Origin: Candidatus Kaiserbacteria bacterium
Lineage (GTDB): Bacteria; Patescibacteriota; Minisyncoccia; Phycocordibacterales; UBA2100
Reading direction: 5' to 3'
Length of the DNA: 44,680 nucleotides
Assembly (NCBI GenBank): GCA_023267655.1
Contig: JAHFMV010000008.1
Location: forward strand, 1 to 44,680
Positions 1-8,148 of the stretch are shown here, one piece after another. The translations under genes and the position numbers were made by a program. The first letter of the stretch is position 1, and every line of letters starts with the position of its first letter. The notes below the pieces were generated by a model, which was not told the DNA's origin, ran no database searches, and saw only the letters and a program-made list of their open reading frames with translations.

Positions 1-104
1 AACTGGTGCATGTTGTCAGACGGCTCAACAACCGAGAACGAAAACGCCTCGGCTTTGTGAGTCCGAGGAGCATGTTCTGGCGGAAGCGCAAAGGTTGCAA
101 TTAG
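1..104 (+). CDS. C-terminal fragment of an IS30-family transposase
   Basis: Frame 3 is open from the window edge to a TAG at 102-104 and encodes about 33 residues containing LNNRERKRLGFVSPRSMF. This resembles the end of IS30-family DDE transposases, where an NNRPRK-x-L-x(3)-TP motif closes the catalytic domain. The rest of the gene lies outside the window. Just after the stop, AATTAG and CTAATT (99-104 and 109-114) form a short inverted repeat that could belong to the element's right end, but no complete terminal repeat can be shown here. The family call rests only on this short motif. Confidence 0.6.
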   Translation, partial: LVHVVRRLNNRERKRLGFVSPRSMFWRKRKGCN

Positions 105-156
105 AGTGCTAATTCAGGGATTCCATTTATACGAGAGTTTTCAGATATACATAAAG

Positions 157-190
157 AAAGGGCGCGGCCGTTGAAGCGGCCGCGCCTTTC
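157..190 (-). terminator. Intrinsic terminator of the 192-485 gene
   Basis: GGCGCGGCCG (161-170) and CGGCCGCGCC (177-186) form a perfect 10-bp stem with loop TTGAAG. On the minus strand it is followed by CTTTCTTTAT, and it lies just after the stop of the minus-strand gene. Confidence 0.8.
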
Positions 191-191
191 G

Positions 192-485
192 TCATTCCTT
201 GCTGAACATTGCATCAATTACATCGTATTCCACCGAGTAATGCGTCAGCATGCGCATATAGTCATCGCGCACGACTTGGATCCACTTCTTTTTGGCACCC
301 TTTGTGCGTAGGTCGGCGGTCTTTAATGGTTCGACCAAAACATGCGAGACTCCCGCTTTTTTGAGCCCGATTTTGAACTCTTTGTCGGCAATCCCGTTGT
401 CGATCAGTTTGACCGCGGCATCGTGCGCGTTTCGCACCTCATCAATGTGCCGTCGCACTGAATCAGGCATTTTCCTCTTTGGCAT
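192..485 (-). CDS. Small basic protein, unknown function
   Basis: A 97-residue, lysine-rich soluble protein starting MPKRKMPDSVRRHIDEVRN. I do not recognise the family. It has a mostly helical, charged first half and no signal peptide or membrane segment. An upstream in-frame GTG (507-509) would add eight residues, but GGAAGGA lies about 8 nt before the ATG at 483-485, so that start is preferred. The gene is monocistronic and ends in its own strong intrinsic terminator. It belongs to the class of short orphan genes with Shine-Dalgarno sites seen across this window. Confidence 0.65.
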   Translation of the reverse strand: MPKRKMPDSVRRHIDEVRNAHDAAVKLIDNGIADKEFKIGLKKAGVSHVLVEPLKTADLRTKGAKKKWIQVVRDDYMRMLTHYSVEYDVIDAMFSKE

Positions 486-557
486 TGCGTCGTTCCTTCC
501 GTTAGTCACAGTCTGCCAAGATTTGATACCTTTTTGGGTGGGAAGTCAACTATTATC

Positions 558-585
558 TTGACAAGAAAGATTCGATCAGTATAAT
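558..585 (+). promoter_or_regulatory. Consensus sigma-70 promoter (TTGACA-16-TATAAT)
   Basis: TTGACA at 558-563 and TATAAT at 580-585 are separated by 16 bp. Transcription would start near 592, so the in-frame ATG at 584 cannot be the start of the following gene. Confidence 0.85.
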
Positions 586-622
586 GCACTTTAGGTTTGC
601 GACACTAGCCAGCGAGGGTCAC

Positions 623-943
623 ATGCAAGTGCTAATCACGCTCAATAATGCGCGACTCGCCCTGGGGCGTTTTGTGCGCGGTATCGGTATGTTCATTTTC
701 GGGATCGTTGGGTTGACGGTATTTGCCTTCGTCGCTGCCATCTTTATAGACACGGGATCGGCAATATATTTCGGTATCGGCAAGTCGTTCGGACTCACGT
801 CGTTGTTCTTTTCGCCAACATATGGGCGAAACGATACTGGGCTTGAAGGTTTTGCCGCTGCAATCCTGCTCGGTATCGTTACCGGATTTTCCTTCTGGGG
901 GATCGGCTGGGTCATCGGAATTGGCGACGACAACGAATGGTAG
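623..943 (+). CDS. Small membrane protein, unknown
   Basis: A 106-residue protein with two hydrophobic segments, roughly residues 20-45 (GIGMFIFGIVGLTVFAFVAA) and 75-100 (AAILLGIVTGFSFWGIGWVI). It has a basic N-terminus and an acidic GDDNEW tail. The start at 623 is chosen because the -10 box of the upstream consensus promoter overlaps the earlier ATG, and because GAGGG precedes 623. It is followed by an intrinsic terminator, so it is monocistronic and separate from dnaG. No family is recognised. Confidence 0.65.
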   Translation: MQVLITLNNARLALGRFVRGIGMFIFGIVGLTVFAFVAAIFIDTGSAIYFGIGKSFGLTSLFFSPTYGRNDTGLEGFAAAILLGIVTGFSFWGIGWVIGIGDDNEW

Positions 944-965
944 AAAAAGTCGTAGTGAGGAAATC

Positions 966-997
966 GGGAACCGCTTCACTGGCGGTTCCATTTTTTT
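966..997 (+). terminator. Intrinsic terminator before dnaG
   Basis: GGAACCGC (967-974) pairs with GCGGTTCC (982-989), followed by A and seven T (991-997). It ends the transcript of the membrane-protein gene 70 nt before the dnaG start. Confidence 0.85.
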
Positions 998-1013
998 GCC
1001 GTACCATGTTGTT

Positions 1014-2714
1014 ATGGTCGATACCGTCCAGCAGATCAAAGATAGACTCAACATCACGGATGTCGTTTCGCAGTATGTGAAATTAGATCGTGCTGGGCAG
1101 AATATGCGAGCGCGGTGTCCTTTTCATGCGGAGCGCACGCCTTCGTTTATCGTGTCGCCCGATCGTGGTACCTACCACTGTTTCGGCTGTGGCGTTGGTG
1201 GCGACATGTTTTCTTTCATTGAAGCGATTGAGGGCGTTGATTTCAAGGGGGCACTAAAAATTCTTGCGGAGAAAGCGGGCGTCGAATTGGTGTATTCGCG
1301 TGGTGAGAAAAAAGATGACAAAGATCGGCTGTTTGAAGCGATGGAAGCGGCGACGATTTTCTTCCAGAGCAAACTCTCGAACGAAGCGAAGAAGTACTTG
1401 AAGGACCGCGGAATCGAAGATGGCACGGTCGCCGCATTTCGCCTTGGGTATGCAGGGGACGCGTGGAGTGAGATGTCGGATTTTTTAGTGCGCAAGAAAT
1501 TTTCGGAGAAGGAAGTCATTGATGCCGGGCTCGCGAAAAAAGGCGAGAAAGGCGGCCTCACCGACAAATTCCGCAATCGCATTATGTTTCCGATTGCGGA
1601 CACCGCGGGGCGTATCGTGGCGTTTTCGGGGCGTACGTTTGGCGAAAAAGCGCATCCGGACGCGCCGAAGTACCTGAATTCGCCAGAAACCGCGCTCTAT
1701 CACAAATCACGCATTTTGTACGGATTCGATCGCGCCAAACAGTCGATCAGGAAGCATAATTTTGCGGTTCTCGTGGAAGGACAGGTCGATCTTGTCATGA
1801 GTCATCAGGCCGGATGGGGAAATACAATCGCCGTTTCAGGCACTGCATTTACGGCCGAACACGCTGCGCTTATAAAACGCATGAGCGAAAATCTGGTGAT
1901 CGCGCTCGATCCGGATGAGGCGGGATTCAAGGCGGCATCTCGCGCGGCGCGTGCGGCACTGCAACAAGGTATGCAGGTGAAAGTCGCACAACTACCGAAA
2001 GATCTCGATCCGGCAGATTTGATCGTAAAAGAAGGCTCTGAAGCGTGGCGTACGTGCATTCGTGGTGCCAAAGATATTATTACGTTCCTTCTCGACGTGC
2101 TTGAAGGTCATGCAAAAGATGCGGCGCAGCTCCGTCGATCGATCGAGTCGATCGTCCTGCCATTCTTGATCGATGTACAGAGCCCGATCGCGCGCGAGCA
2201 ATGCGAAAAGGAAATTGCGAAGCGTCTCGGTGTGTCGGAGAGCGCAATACGCGCGGCACAGGCTAAGTTACCTAAAATTCCACGACCCGCCGACCCCATT
2301 AGAGAGCCTACGGCCTCTAACGGGGCAAGTGCACCGAATCGCATCAAACAAGCGTACGGACTGTTACTCTGGCAAGAGTCATTAAAGAAGCCTGATATCG
2401 ACACGGACGAATTCGCAAAAGATTTGGAACAGGCTATTGGGAAAGAGTCGATGAATGAGCTGCGAAAGATGCCGCTCGATGACAAGGAAACGTTGCGGTT
2501 CTTTTCAGAACAGTTGCATGCGAAAAACGGCTCGCTCAAGCGCTCCACAGCAGCGCTGGTGGCCGTCCTTAAGCGAGAACAGCTGCAAGCGGCCTTAAAT
2601 GCTGTTACAGAAGCTATCCGCGAAGCAGAGGACAAGGGCGATGAAAAGGCCGTTGACAGGCTTTCGGAGGAGGCACGTCTGCTTACAGGGCGGATTGCAA
2701 AATTGGCCGATTAA
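1014..2714 (+). CDS. dnaG: DNA primase
   Basis: DnaG synthesises RNA primers at the replication fork. From the ATG at 1014 the protein has 566 residues, near the family length. The CHC2 zinc finger is visible (C35, H38, C56, C59). The catalytic core follows, with TOPRIM motifs VEGQVD and ALDPDEAG. The C-terminal helicase-binding region is divergent. The ORF stays open upstream to 822, but TACCAT (1002-1007) ends six bases before the ATG, right after a terminator, which suggests a leaderless start at 1014. A 35-bp palindrome (2292-2326) sits in frame in the linker before the C-terminal domain and encodes [12 protein letters not shown], which looks like an insertion. The gene is followed by a hairpin and then rpoD, a pairing common in bacteria. 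Confidence 0.96.
   Translation: MVDTVQQIKDRLNITDVVSQYVKLDRAGQNMRARCPFHAERTPSFIVSPDRGTYHCFGCGVGGDMFSFIEAIEGVDFKGALKILAEKAGVELVYSRGEKKDDKDRLFEAMEAATIFFQSKLSNEAKKYLKDRGIEDGTVAAFRLGYAGDAWSEMSDFLVRKKFSEKEVIDAGLAKKGEKGGLTDKFRNRIMFPIADTAGRIVAFSGRTFGEKAHPDAPKYLNSPETALYHKSRILYGFDRAKQSIRKHNFAVLVEGQVDLVMSHQAGWGNTIAVSGTAFTAEHAALIKRMSENLVIALDPDEAGFKAASRAARAALQQGMQVKVAQLPKDLDPADLIVKEGSEAWRTCIRGAKDIITFLLDVLEGHAKDAAQLRRSIESIVLPFLIDVQSPIAREQCEKEIAKRLGVSESAIRAAQAKLPKIPRPADPIREPTASNGASAPNRIKQAYGLLLWQESLKKPDIDTDEFAKDLEQAIGKESMNELRKMPLDDKETLRFFSEQLHAKNGSLKRSTAALVAVLKREQLQAALNAVTEAIREAEDKGDEKAVDRLSEEARLLTGRIAKLAD
2292..2326 (+). repeat. Intragenic palindromic element, copy 1 (in dnaG)
   Basis: The 35-bp unit starts GACCCCATTAGAGAGCC and ends GGCCTCTAACGGGGC, forming a hairpin with a 3-nt tip. 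It is read in frame as [12 protein letters not shown]. Related copies lie at 8375-8412 (inside the DUF1697 gene) and 40263-40297 (inside the CAP gene). Confidence 0.85.
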
Positions 2715-2736
2715 TGGTATATTGCCCCTGTTTAAG

Positions 2737-2770
2737 CATCGCATAGCCGTCCTTGGCTGCGATGTGTTTT
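2737..2770 (+). terminator. Probable terminator between dnaG and rpoD
   Basis: CATCGCA (2737-2743) and TGCGATG (2758-2764) close a hairpin that also pairs GCC with GGC. It is followed by TGTTTTGTG. The T-run is short, so termination may be partial. Confidence 0.5.
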
Positions 2771-2799
2771 GTGTTCACTCGTTTTCATACAAAATCCAC

Positions 2800-4044
2800 A
2801 TGGCAAAGAAAAAGATTAAAAAAATGAAAAAAGCGAAATCAAAAGCACACACACGCTCGAAGCGGGTGGTGAAAGAACGCGCGCAGGCAAAAGGAAAGAA
2901 AGGTTCGAAGAACGATAAAAAGATTGCAAAGAGCGACAGTCGTACGCCGGCAAAAGGCACCGCAAAAAACAAAGAAGAGACGCGCGTACAGGCGCTCATC
3001 ACGCTCGGCCGCGATCGCGGTTACATTACGTATGACGAAATCATGCGCGAGTTTCCGCAGATTGAAGACGACGTCCTCCTCTTGGAAGAAATGTATGAGA
3101 AATTCTCGACCGCGGGCATCGATGTCCTCGAGGGCGGTGGAATGCTCGAAGATACGTCAGCGCAAGATGTGCTCGAAAAGAAAAAATTGCAGAACCGTCG
3201 CTCGGATTCTTCGTACGACAGCGTGCAGATGTATTTGCGTGAAATCGGTCAGTATCCGCTTTTGAATGCGATGAATGAACGCGACCTCGCGAAGCGCATT
3301 CTTCTTGGCGACGAAGAAGCACGCTCGATCCTCGCGCGCTCAAACCTTCGCCTCGTCGTTTCGATTGCAAAGAAATACGTAAACCGCTCTCCCGACCTCA
3401 CGCTCCTCGATTTAATTCAAGAAGGGAACCTCGGCCTTTTTAAGGCCGTTGATAAATTCGACCACACCAAGGGTTACAAATTCTCGACCTATGCGACGTG
3501 GTGGATTCGCCAGGCGATCACCCGTGCGCTCGCCGACCAGTCGCGCACCATCCGTATTCCGGTCCACATGGTGGAAACGATCGCAAAATACAAGCAAAAA
3601 GTGCGCGAACTCTCGCAGCACCTCGGCCGTGATCCGCTGCCCGAAGAAATCGCCGCAGAAATGGGCATTGAAGTTGAGAAAATTTATACTATTCAGAAGA
3701 TCAATCAGGATACCGTCTCCTTGGAATCGCCTGTTGGTGACGATGATGACGAGCGCTCGACCCTCGGTTCGTTTATCGCGGACGAGACCATTTCATCGCC
3801 GGATCAAGACGCCTCACGCCGCATCCTTGCCGAACAAATGGGTGCCATCCTCGAAGAACTTTCACCAAAAGAGCGCAAAATCCTCGAAATGCGCAACGGC
3901 CTCACTGATGAAGGCATCTGCTTCACCCTGGAGGAGGTAGGCCGCGAATTCGGCGTCACTCGCGAGCGCATTCGTCAGATTGAAGCGAAGGCACTGGAGC
4001 GTATTAGGTTCCACGAACGAGCTAAGCAGCTGAAATCGTACTAG
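2800..4044 (+). CDS. rpoD: Primary sigma factor (sigma-70, RpoD)
   Basis: The housekeeping sigma factor directs RNA polymerase to -35/-10 promoters. From the ATG at 2800 the protein has 414 residues. The first about 60 are very rich in Lys. A region 1.1-like domain follows ([13 protein letters not shown]), then region 1.2 ([18 protein letters not shown]), region 2 ([20 protein letters not shown] through [20 protein letters not shown]), region 3, and region 4 with its helix-turn-helix and [15 protein letters not shown]. The longer ORF back to 2599 runs into dnaG and is rejected. TACAAA (2788-2793) ends six bases before the ATG, so a leaderless start is likely. A hairpin element starts 2 nt after the stop. 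Confidence 0.96.
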   Translation: MAKKKIKKMKKAKSKAHTRSKRVVKERAQAKGKKGSKNDKKIAKSDSRTPAKGTAKNKEETRVQALITLGRDRGYITYDEIMREFPQIEDDVLLLEEMYEKFSTAGIDVLEGGGMLEDTSAQDVLEKKKLQNRRSDSSYDSVQMYLREIGQYPLLNAMNERDLAKRILLGDEEARSILARSNLRLVVSIAKKYVNRSPDLTLLDLIQEGNLGLFKAVDKFDHTKGYKFSTYATWWIRQAITRALADQSRTIRIPVHMVETIAKYKQKVRELSQHLGRDPLPEEIAAEMGIEVEKIYTIQKINQDTVSLESPVGDDDDERSTLGSFIADETISSPDQDASRRILAEQMGAILEELSPKERKILEMRNGLTDEGICFTLEEVGREFGVTRERIRQIEAKALERIRFHERAKQLKSY

Positions 4045-4046
4045 AA

Positions 4047-4162
4047 ACTTCCAGATTTGGCGCATTTCGTCGTTGCAGAGCCTCGGCGTCGCTTTCACCG
4101 TACTAAATGTACGGCTCAAGCGCCGCATCTCCGCGCCTAGAACTGCATCCAAATCTGAAAGT
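4047..4162 (+). repeat. Hairpin repeat family gamma, copy 1
   Basis: This 116-nt element starts 2 nt after the rpoD stop. Outer arms ACTTCCAGATTTGG (4047-4060) and CCAAATCTGAAAGT (4149-4162) pair over nearly all of 14 bp. The apex is CCGTAC-TAAAT-GTACGG (4098-4114). The core (TCGTTGCAGAGCCTCGGCG and CGCATCTCCGCGCCTAG) matches the reverse complement of 22515-22640, but the outer arms do not. There is no T-run, so it is not an ordinary terminator. Confidence 0.8.
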
Positions 4163-4204
4163 CGCAACTCGCCCAAATCGTTAAATATGTTACAATGGGT
4201 CAAT

Positions 4205-4447
4205 ATGGCGTCTTTACAACAAGAGTTAGATTTCTTTAAGAAAAACCAGAAAGATCTCGTTCAAAAATACGAGGGCAAGTTTCTTGTGATTAAAGATCGG
4301 AAGGTGCAAGGCGTCTATGATTCGGAAATGGAAGCGTACACAGATGCACAAAAGCAATTCCAGCTCGGAACCTTTCTAATACAAGAAAGCTCACCGGGGC
4401 AAGAGAGTTATACTCAAACTTTCCACTCACGTGTAGTAATTTCTTAA
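4205..4447 (+). CDS. Small DUF5678-like protein paired with a retropepsin
   Basis: An 80-residue protein. The N-terminus is helical (ELDFFKKNQKDLVQKYEGKF) and is followed by a short beta-rich stretch (FLVIKDRKVQGVYDSE). This pattern resembles the small DUF5678-like domain; that assignment is from memory and not certain. TACAAT lies 8 nt before the ATG at 4205, so the transcript would have almost no leader. The retropepsin gene starts 12 nt after the stop, so the two form an operon. The pairing suggests that this protein is a partner or substrate of the protease. Confidence 0.6.
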   Translation: MASLQQELDFFKKNQKDLVQKYEGKFLVIKDRKVQGVYDSEMEAYTDAQKQFQLGTFLIQESSPGQESYTQTFHSRVVIS

Positions 4448-4459
4448 CACCTCTTTCAA

Positions 4460-5020
4460 ATGCGACACCACGCTTTTACAATGCGTTATAAAGGACGCAC
4501 ACGAGTAATTTTTACGAAGGTCGGAGTTTGCTTACCTTTCACGACGGAGCAAGCGCGAAACGGAGAAGTTAAATTAAAGGAGTTCACCGCCATATGGGAT
4601 ACTGGTGCAACCAATTCTTGCATTACGAAGAAAGTTGCAAGCGAACTAGGTCTATTGCCCACAGGTATTGCCGAAGTACGTCACGCTGACGGGAAGTCGT
4701 CAGTTAATACATATCTGGTGAATATTTCTCTGCCAAATAAGATTATGGTTGGTCAAGTGCGAGTGACCGAAGTGCAACTCATATCTGATGCAAATATTCC
4801 TGATGATAATCAACCGCAACTTCTAATAGGGATGGATATTATTGGAATGGGGGATTTTGTCGTGACACATGCGAATGGAAACACAACGTTTTCATTCCGA
4901 GTTCCTTCTGTAAAAGAGATTGATTTTGTTCCTGAGTCGGATGACATTAATCTTCGGGATACGGGTGCGAACCGACACCAACGACGTGCGATGAAATCGA
5001 AATTCAAGAAAGGTTACTAA
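4460..5020 (+). CDS. Retropepsin-like aspartic protease
   Basis: A 186-residue protein with the retropepsin signature WDTGATNSCI (catalytic Asp in DTGA, about residue 50) and a later hydrophobic LLIGMDIIGMGDF segment matching the second conserved element of single-domain retropepsins. Such proteases act as homodimers, each chain giving one Asp. There is no signal peptide, so it is probably cytosolic. The C-terminus is basic (NRHQRRAMKSKFKKGY). It lies 12 nt after the small protein at 4205-4447 and is probably translated from the same transcript; no Shine-Dalgarno is visible. The start could also be the Met 7 codons downstream. The physiological substrate is unknown. Confidence 0.8.
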   Translation: MRHHAFTMRYKGRTRVIFTKVGVCLPFTTEQARNGEVKLKEFTAIWDTGATNSCITKKVASELGLLPTGIAEVRHADGKSSVNTYLVNISLPNKIMVGQVRVTEVQLISDANIPDDNQPQLLIGMDIIGMGDFVVTHANGNTTFSFRVPSVKEIDFVPESDDINLRDTGANRHQRRAMKSKFKKGY

Positions 5021-5263
5021 AATTAAGTCAACCTTCAGCTAAGCGGCCTTGCCGGATTTCGTTGGCGTGGACGAATGTACGACGCATGCTACCATAAGGA
5101 CTTGAGATGGCCTTCGGGCTTGCCCTGCCAACCAGCGAGGAGAATGGTAAACGGCCCAAATGGTGTATTTGGGCCGTTAGGGTCTGATGAAATCCCGACT
5201 AGACTTGATTGTAAGAGTGTAGTATAAATCCTGCGGACAGAAACGGCATAGGGAGCTGTTGCT
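5021..5263. other. Intergenic region with an 11-bp perfect hairpin
   Basis: No convincing gene is present. ACGGCCCAAAT (5151-5161) and ATTTGGGCCGT (5167-5177) form a perfect 11-bp stem with a 5-nt loop but no T-run on either strand. TATAAA near 5223 could be a -10 box for the next gene, but no good -35 is seen. Confidence 0.5.
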
Positions 5264-5488
5264 ATGTCAGCGCAAATGACCCTGAAATTCACCGCAAGTG
5301 CGGAATGGGTAACGGATAAGGCGTGCAGCGACGTGGAAAACAGAACACGAGCGAAAGCAAAGGCCAATCGGAATAACCGCAATAATAGTGGCACTCTTGT
5401 GCTCACTGCAGAGACGCGAGATGCACTTGAGGCCGCACATCGCTTTCTGATGGCAGATCCGGTGTACAAGCATCACTTCACAACATAG
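5264..5488 (+). CDS. Small orphan protein
   Basis: A 74-residue soluble protein, MSAQMTLKFTASAEW..., rich in Asn, Arg and Ala, with a helical C-terminal half (ETRDALEAAHRFLMADPVY). No family is recognised. AGGGAG lies upstream of the ATG at slightly long spacing. It is followed by another small gene 8 nt downstream with a strong ribosome-binding site, so the two are probably cotranscribed and end at the terminator at 5776-5798. Confidence 0.6.
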   Translation: MSAQMTLKFTASAEWVTDKACSDVENRTRAKAKANRNNRNNSGTLVLTAETRDALEAAHRFLMADPVYKHHFTT

Positions 5489-5496
5489 GAGGAAGC

Positions 5497-5766
5497 ATGG
5501 CAGACCCACGGTTTTTGGAACCTAACGAAGCGCTCGCGTTTGTCGATTTGGCACGAGACCTGCATCGGGGCACGTTGAAGCCCTCGCCGGACATCGTCAG
5601 AAAAAAACAAGAGATTGAGCTTGCGACGCGTAATCTCGAACAGTTTTTTGCACGGACGGGAGAAGTCAACGTGGGTATGGTGCGTTCTATCACCACCATG
5701 AAGATGGAACTCGATGCATTGTGGATCGTGTGGGCGAGAAGTCACGCGCCCGGCATCATTGGCTGA
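5497..5766 (+). CDS. Small orphan protein with strong Shine-Dalgarno
   Basis: An 89-residue, mainly helical soluble protein (MADPRFLEPNEALAFVDLAR...). No family is recognised. AGGAGG is placed 5 nt before the ATG, the strongest ribosome-binding site in the window. It is the second gene of a two-gene unit and is followed directly by an intrinsic terminator. It ends in TGA, which helps to show that TGA is a stop codon in this genome. Confidence 0.7.
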   Translation: MADPRFLEPNEALAFVDLARDLHRGTLKPSPDIVRKKQEIELATRNLEQFFARTGEVNVGMVRSITTMKMELDALWIVWARSHAPGIIG

Positions 5767-5775
5767 ATTCAGCCG

Positions 5776-5798
5776 ACCCTCCTTCTCGGAGGGTTTTT
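5776..5798 (+). terminator. Intrinsic terminator of the 5264-5766 unit
   Basis: ACCCTCC (5776-5782) pairs with GGAGGGT (5788-5794) around the loop TTCTC, followed by five T. It lies 10 nt after the stop of the second small gene. Confidence 0.9.
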
Positions 5799-5800
5799 CT

Positions 5801-6340
5801 TTAAGGTTTTACCACAAACCAAACACCACCGACATTTTGGCCCTTGACGTCACCTGAGGCTTTGTCTTGCATGTAGAAGTAGAGGGGGTGGCCGTTGTAC
5901 GTGACTTGGATGCCGCCGTCAGTGCGAATGATGGTGTCGACTTTGCCGTTTACGCCTGCTTTCAGTTGTTGGACGTTGTCTTCGGCGCCGACGAGATAGG
6001 GAGGCCAGACGTCTCTGCTCAAAATTTCTTGTCGACCGGTATATTGATAGACGGTCATGCCGTTGTAGGCGATGAGGTAGGTGCCGAGAGCTGCGCTTGC
6101 GTTGGTGCCGAGTGCGAGATTGCTGCCAATTATGGAACCTTCTGCGCCGTCGGCGCCGGGCTGTTGCACCGTACCATTGTCGGGCTGTCCCATGTTGCCC
6201 TGATTAGGCGAGCCGTTAATGCCTGCCGTGCCCGAAGGCATTGGCGTTGTGTCTGCCATCGGCGTTGCGCTGTTTTGCATATACCACCACGCGCCACCTG
6301 CAAGAATAATGACCACCAGAACCGCGATGAATGTTTTCAT
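5801..6340 (-). CDS. Exported Yx(FWY)xxD-repeat protein (COG4315-like)
   Basis: A 179-residue protein with an N-terminal hydrophobic anchor or signal (MKTFIAVLVVIILAGGAWWY) and a Pro/Gly/Asn-rich linker to about residue 75. The rest matches the secreted-repeat family called predicted lipoprotein with Yx(FWY)xxD motif: YLIAYNGMTVYQYTG, WPPYLV, VTYNGHPLYFYMQD, GDVKGQNVGGVWFVV. No lipobox Cys is present, so it is more likely membrane-anchored by its N-terminal helix. Its function is unknown in the family. TATAGT (complement of 6348-6353) ends 7 nt before the ATG, implying a leaderless mRNA. Confidence 0.8.
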   Translation of the reverse strand: MKTFIAVLVVIILAGGAWWYMQNSATPMADTTPMPSGTAGINGSPNQGNMGQPDNGTVQQPGADGAEGSIIGSNLALGTNASAALGTYLIAYNGMTVYQYTGRQEILSRDVWPPYLVGAEDNVQQLKAGVNGKVDTIIRTDGGIQVTYNGHPLYFYMQDKASGDVKGQNVGGVWFVVKP

Positions 6341-6411
6341 GACGGTAACTATACACGAGAACTATCCACTTTCCGAATAGTATCGGTCACAAAACATGCG
6401 AAAATGGAGCT

Positions 6412-8148
6412 ATGGTCCGGCAAGGAAACGGCAACGGGGAGAAAATAAAGACACCGCTTGAATTGGAAAAAGAGGAACTGCGGCGCTTGATCCGCGATTT
6501 TCATCCGGATAAATTCATGCAAGCCTCCCCCGAGGACAGGAAACGCGTGGAAAACATGATCAAGGTGCTGAATGCCTTAAGCGAAATCCACGAGCACAAA
6601 AAACTCATTTCGGAGAACGGATGGCCGAAAGGGACACCGCCGCCAAAAGAGATTCCGTTGGTAGCGGTCGCTCCCGATGGGGCGTTGATCCGCATCAATT
6701 CAACACTCAACGGCGATGCGTTTTCTCCGGCGGCATATTTTGAGAAAGTGAAGGAATTTCATAAAGACCCGGCTGCATTCCTTGCGGCCGTCCGCGAGAG
6801 AAACCAAGCGCAAACCACGCAAACTCGCTCTAGACGAACTTCGCGTACCGACGATTGGTTAAATGATATTATGCGCAATTCGCGTGAATATCACGAACGA
6901 CACGAGGCCGGCGAGCGTACGCGGCAATCGGCCGCGCGAGCTGCCGAACAGCAACGAGCGCATGAAGAAGAGCAACGTCGGCGCAGATATCGAGAGGATT
7001 TTGAACGGGCGGAAGCTGCTCGAAGAGCCGCCGCGGAAGAAGAGCGGGCGCGTCGCGAACAAGCGCAAAAAGAGGCGGCAGAAAGGGCCGCTGAAGCTCG
7101 CAAGCGCGAGGAAGAGGAGTTCAAACGTACCGTTGCGGAGCATGAACAACTCATCAAATCGCTCGGCGATCAATTTGGTCTGCGCACGACAAAATTCGAT
7201 CCCAAATATTTCCCAAACGACACCGTCGCTTCGCAAAACGAATATTTAAAGCATGCCACTACTATCTTGCGACAGATTGGACCCGGCGTATCGTATGTGC
7301 GCGGGTTTTCGCTTCTCATACCGATGAACGAGACACGGGTCCACGGAAATCTAAAACGTATTGAAATAAATCCCCGGGAAGATCAAAAAATAACGATTGA
7401 GAAAATTCTTCGAGGCATCCAAGAAATTCAACATACGAGAGAAGCTGAAGAAAAACACAAAAACGCGGTCAATTCGCTCAAAGAACTCAAGCCGTTGCAG
7501 GTTATCGAGTCGCAATTCGCGAAGCGTACTCCGGAACAGATCGCCGGTTTCAAAGATCGTGTGCAATCTGCTATTGATCAAGCCGAACACGGGTGGATAT
7601 TGAAATCCGCTTTAGTACACCATGCAGCGATACACCTTTCAGTCGTAGATGATATGAATGTGCGCTATCGGCTCTCGGAGGCCGATGCTTCTAAAACAAG
7701 CGGCGTTGTCCTTGAGATAGGCATTGCAGCGAGCCAACCTGCGCTCGTCGGCCTTATGAATACCGTCGGAGCGGAAATCGAAAAACGATATCCGGCTGCG
7801 ACACTTGCACCGCACAAAGTACCGATCCTCGGAGAGCAGATGGAAGATCGTCTTGGAATACGATTTTCAGGGCTGGATAGCAACTCCAAGATTCTCACGC
7901 CGGAACGCAAGTTACAGTTTTTGGAACGTTTTCGATCGGCATACGATAAAATTGATACGAAAGATCGCGTCTGGCTCAGCAATATGACGGTCAATCCGCC
8001 GAACGAGGGGGCGCAGCTCCTAGGAAGAAATGTGGGGTCGCGACGCGCGTGGGTAGCCCGGAACGAATTTCATGCGCCGTTTGATGTAAGTGAAGAAAGC
8101 ATCCTCGATGCACTCCAAGCCGAAATCCGGAAAAAGAAAGATGCTTAA
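6412..8148 (+). CDS. J-domain-like protein with long coiled coil
   Basis: A 578-residue protein. Residues about 10-65 look like a J domain: EELRRLIRDFHPDKF carries the HPD tripeptide needed to stimulate DnaK. A long, highly charged Glu/Arg/Ala coiled coil follows at about 145-245 (EEQRRRRYREDFERAEAARR), then about 300 residues of unrecognised mixed structure. It lacks the Gly/Phe and zinc-finger regions of DnaJ, so it is not the general co-chaperone and may recruit DnaK to a specific client. No DnaK gene lies nearby. GGAG precedes the ATG closely. It converges on the DUF1697 gene, and the two 3' ends overlap by 4 nt. Confidence 0.65.
   Translation: MVRQGNGNGEKIKTPLELEKEELRRLIRDFHPDKFMQASPEDRKRVENMIKVLNALSEIHEHKKLISENGWPKGTPPPKEIPLVAVAPDGALIRINSTLNGDAFSPAAYFEKVKEFHKDPAAFLAAVRERNQAQTTQTRSRRTSRTDDWLNDIMRNSREYHERHEAGERTRQSAARAAEQQRAHEEEQRRRRYREDFERAEAARRAAAEEERARREQAQKEAAERAAEARKREEEEFKRTVAEHEQLIKSLGDQFGLRTTKFDPKYFPNDTVASQNEYLKHATTILRQIGPGVSYVRGFSLLIPMNETRVHGNLKRIEINPREDQKITIEKILRGIQEIQHTREAEEKHKNAVNSLKELKPLQVIESQFAKRTPEQIAGFKDRVQSAIDQAEHGWILKSALVHHAAIHLSVVDDMNVRYRLSEADASKTSGVVLEIGIAASQPALVGLMNTVGAEIEKRYPAATLAPHKVPILGEQMEDRLGIRFSGLDSNSKILTPERKLQFLERFRSAYDKIDTKDRVWLSNMTVNPPNEGAQLLGRNVGSRRAWVARNEFHAPFDVSEESILDALQAEIRKKKDA

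Noticed and set aside
2599-2799. Longer N-terminus for RpoD
   Set aside because: The extension overlaps dnaG and a terminator-like hairpin; the Lys-rich start at 2800 has a -10 box 6 nt upstream.
4047-4162. Ordinary terminator of rpoD
   Set aside because: It is too long, lacks a T-run and shares a conserved core with a second element at 22.5 kb.
5151-5177. Terminator after the retropepsin gene
   Set aside because: The 11-bp stem is perfect, but neither strand has a T-run, and it lies 130 nt beyond the stop.
5867-6448. A 193-residue open frame on the plus strand
   Set aside because: It is antisense to the exported Yx(FWY)xxD protein and runs into the start of the J-domain gene.
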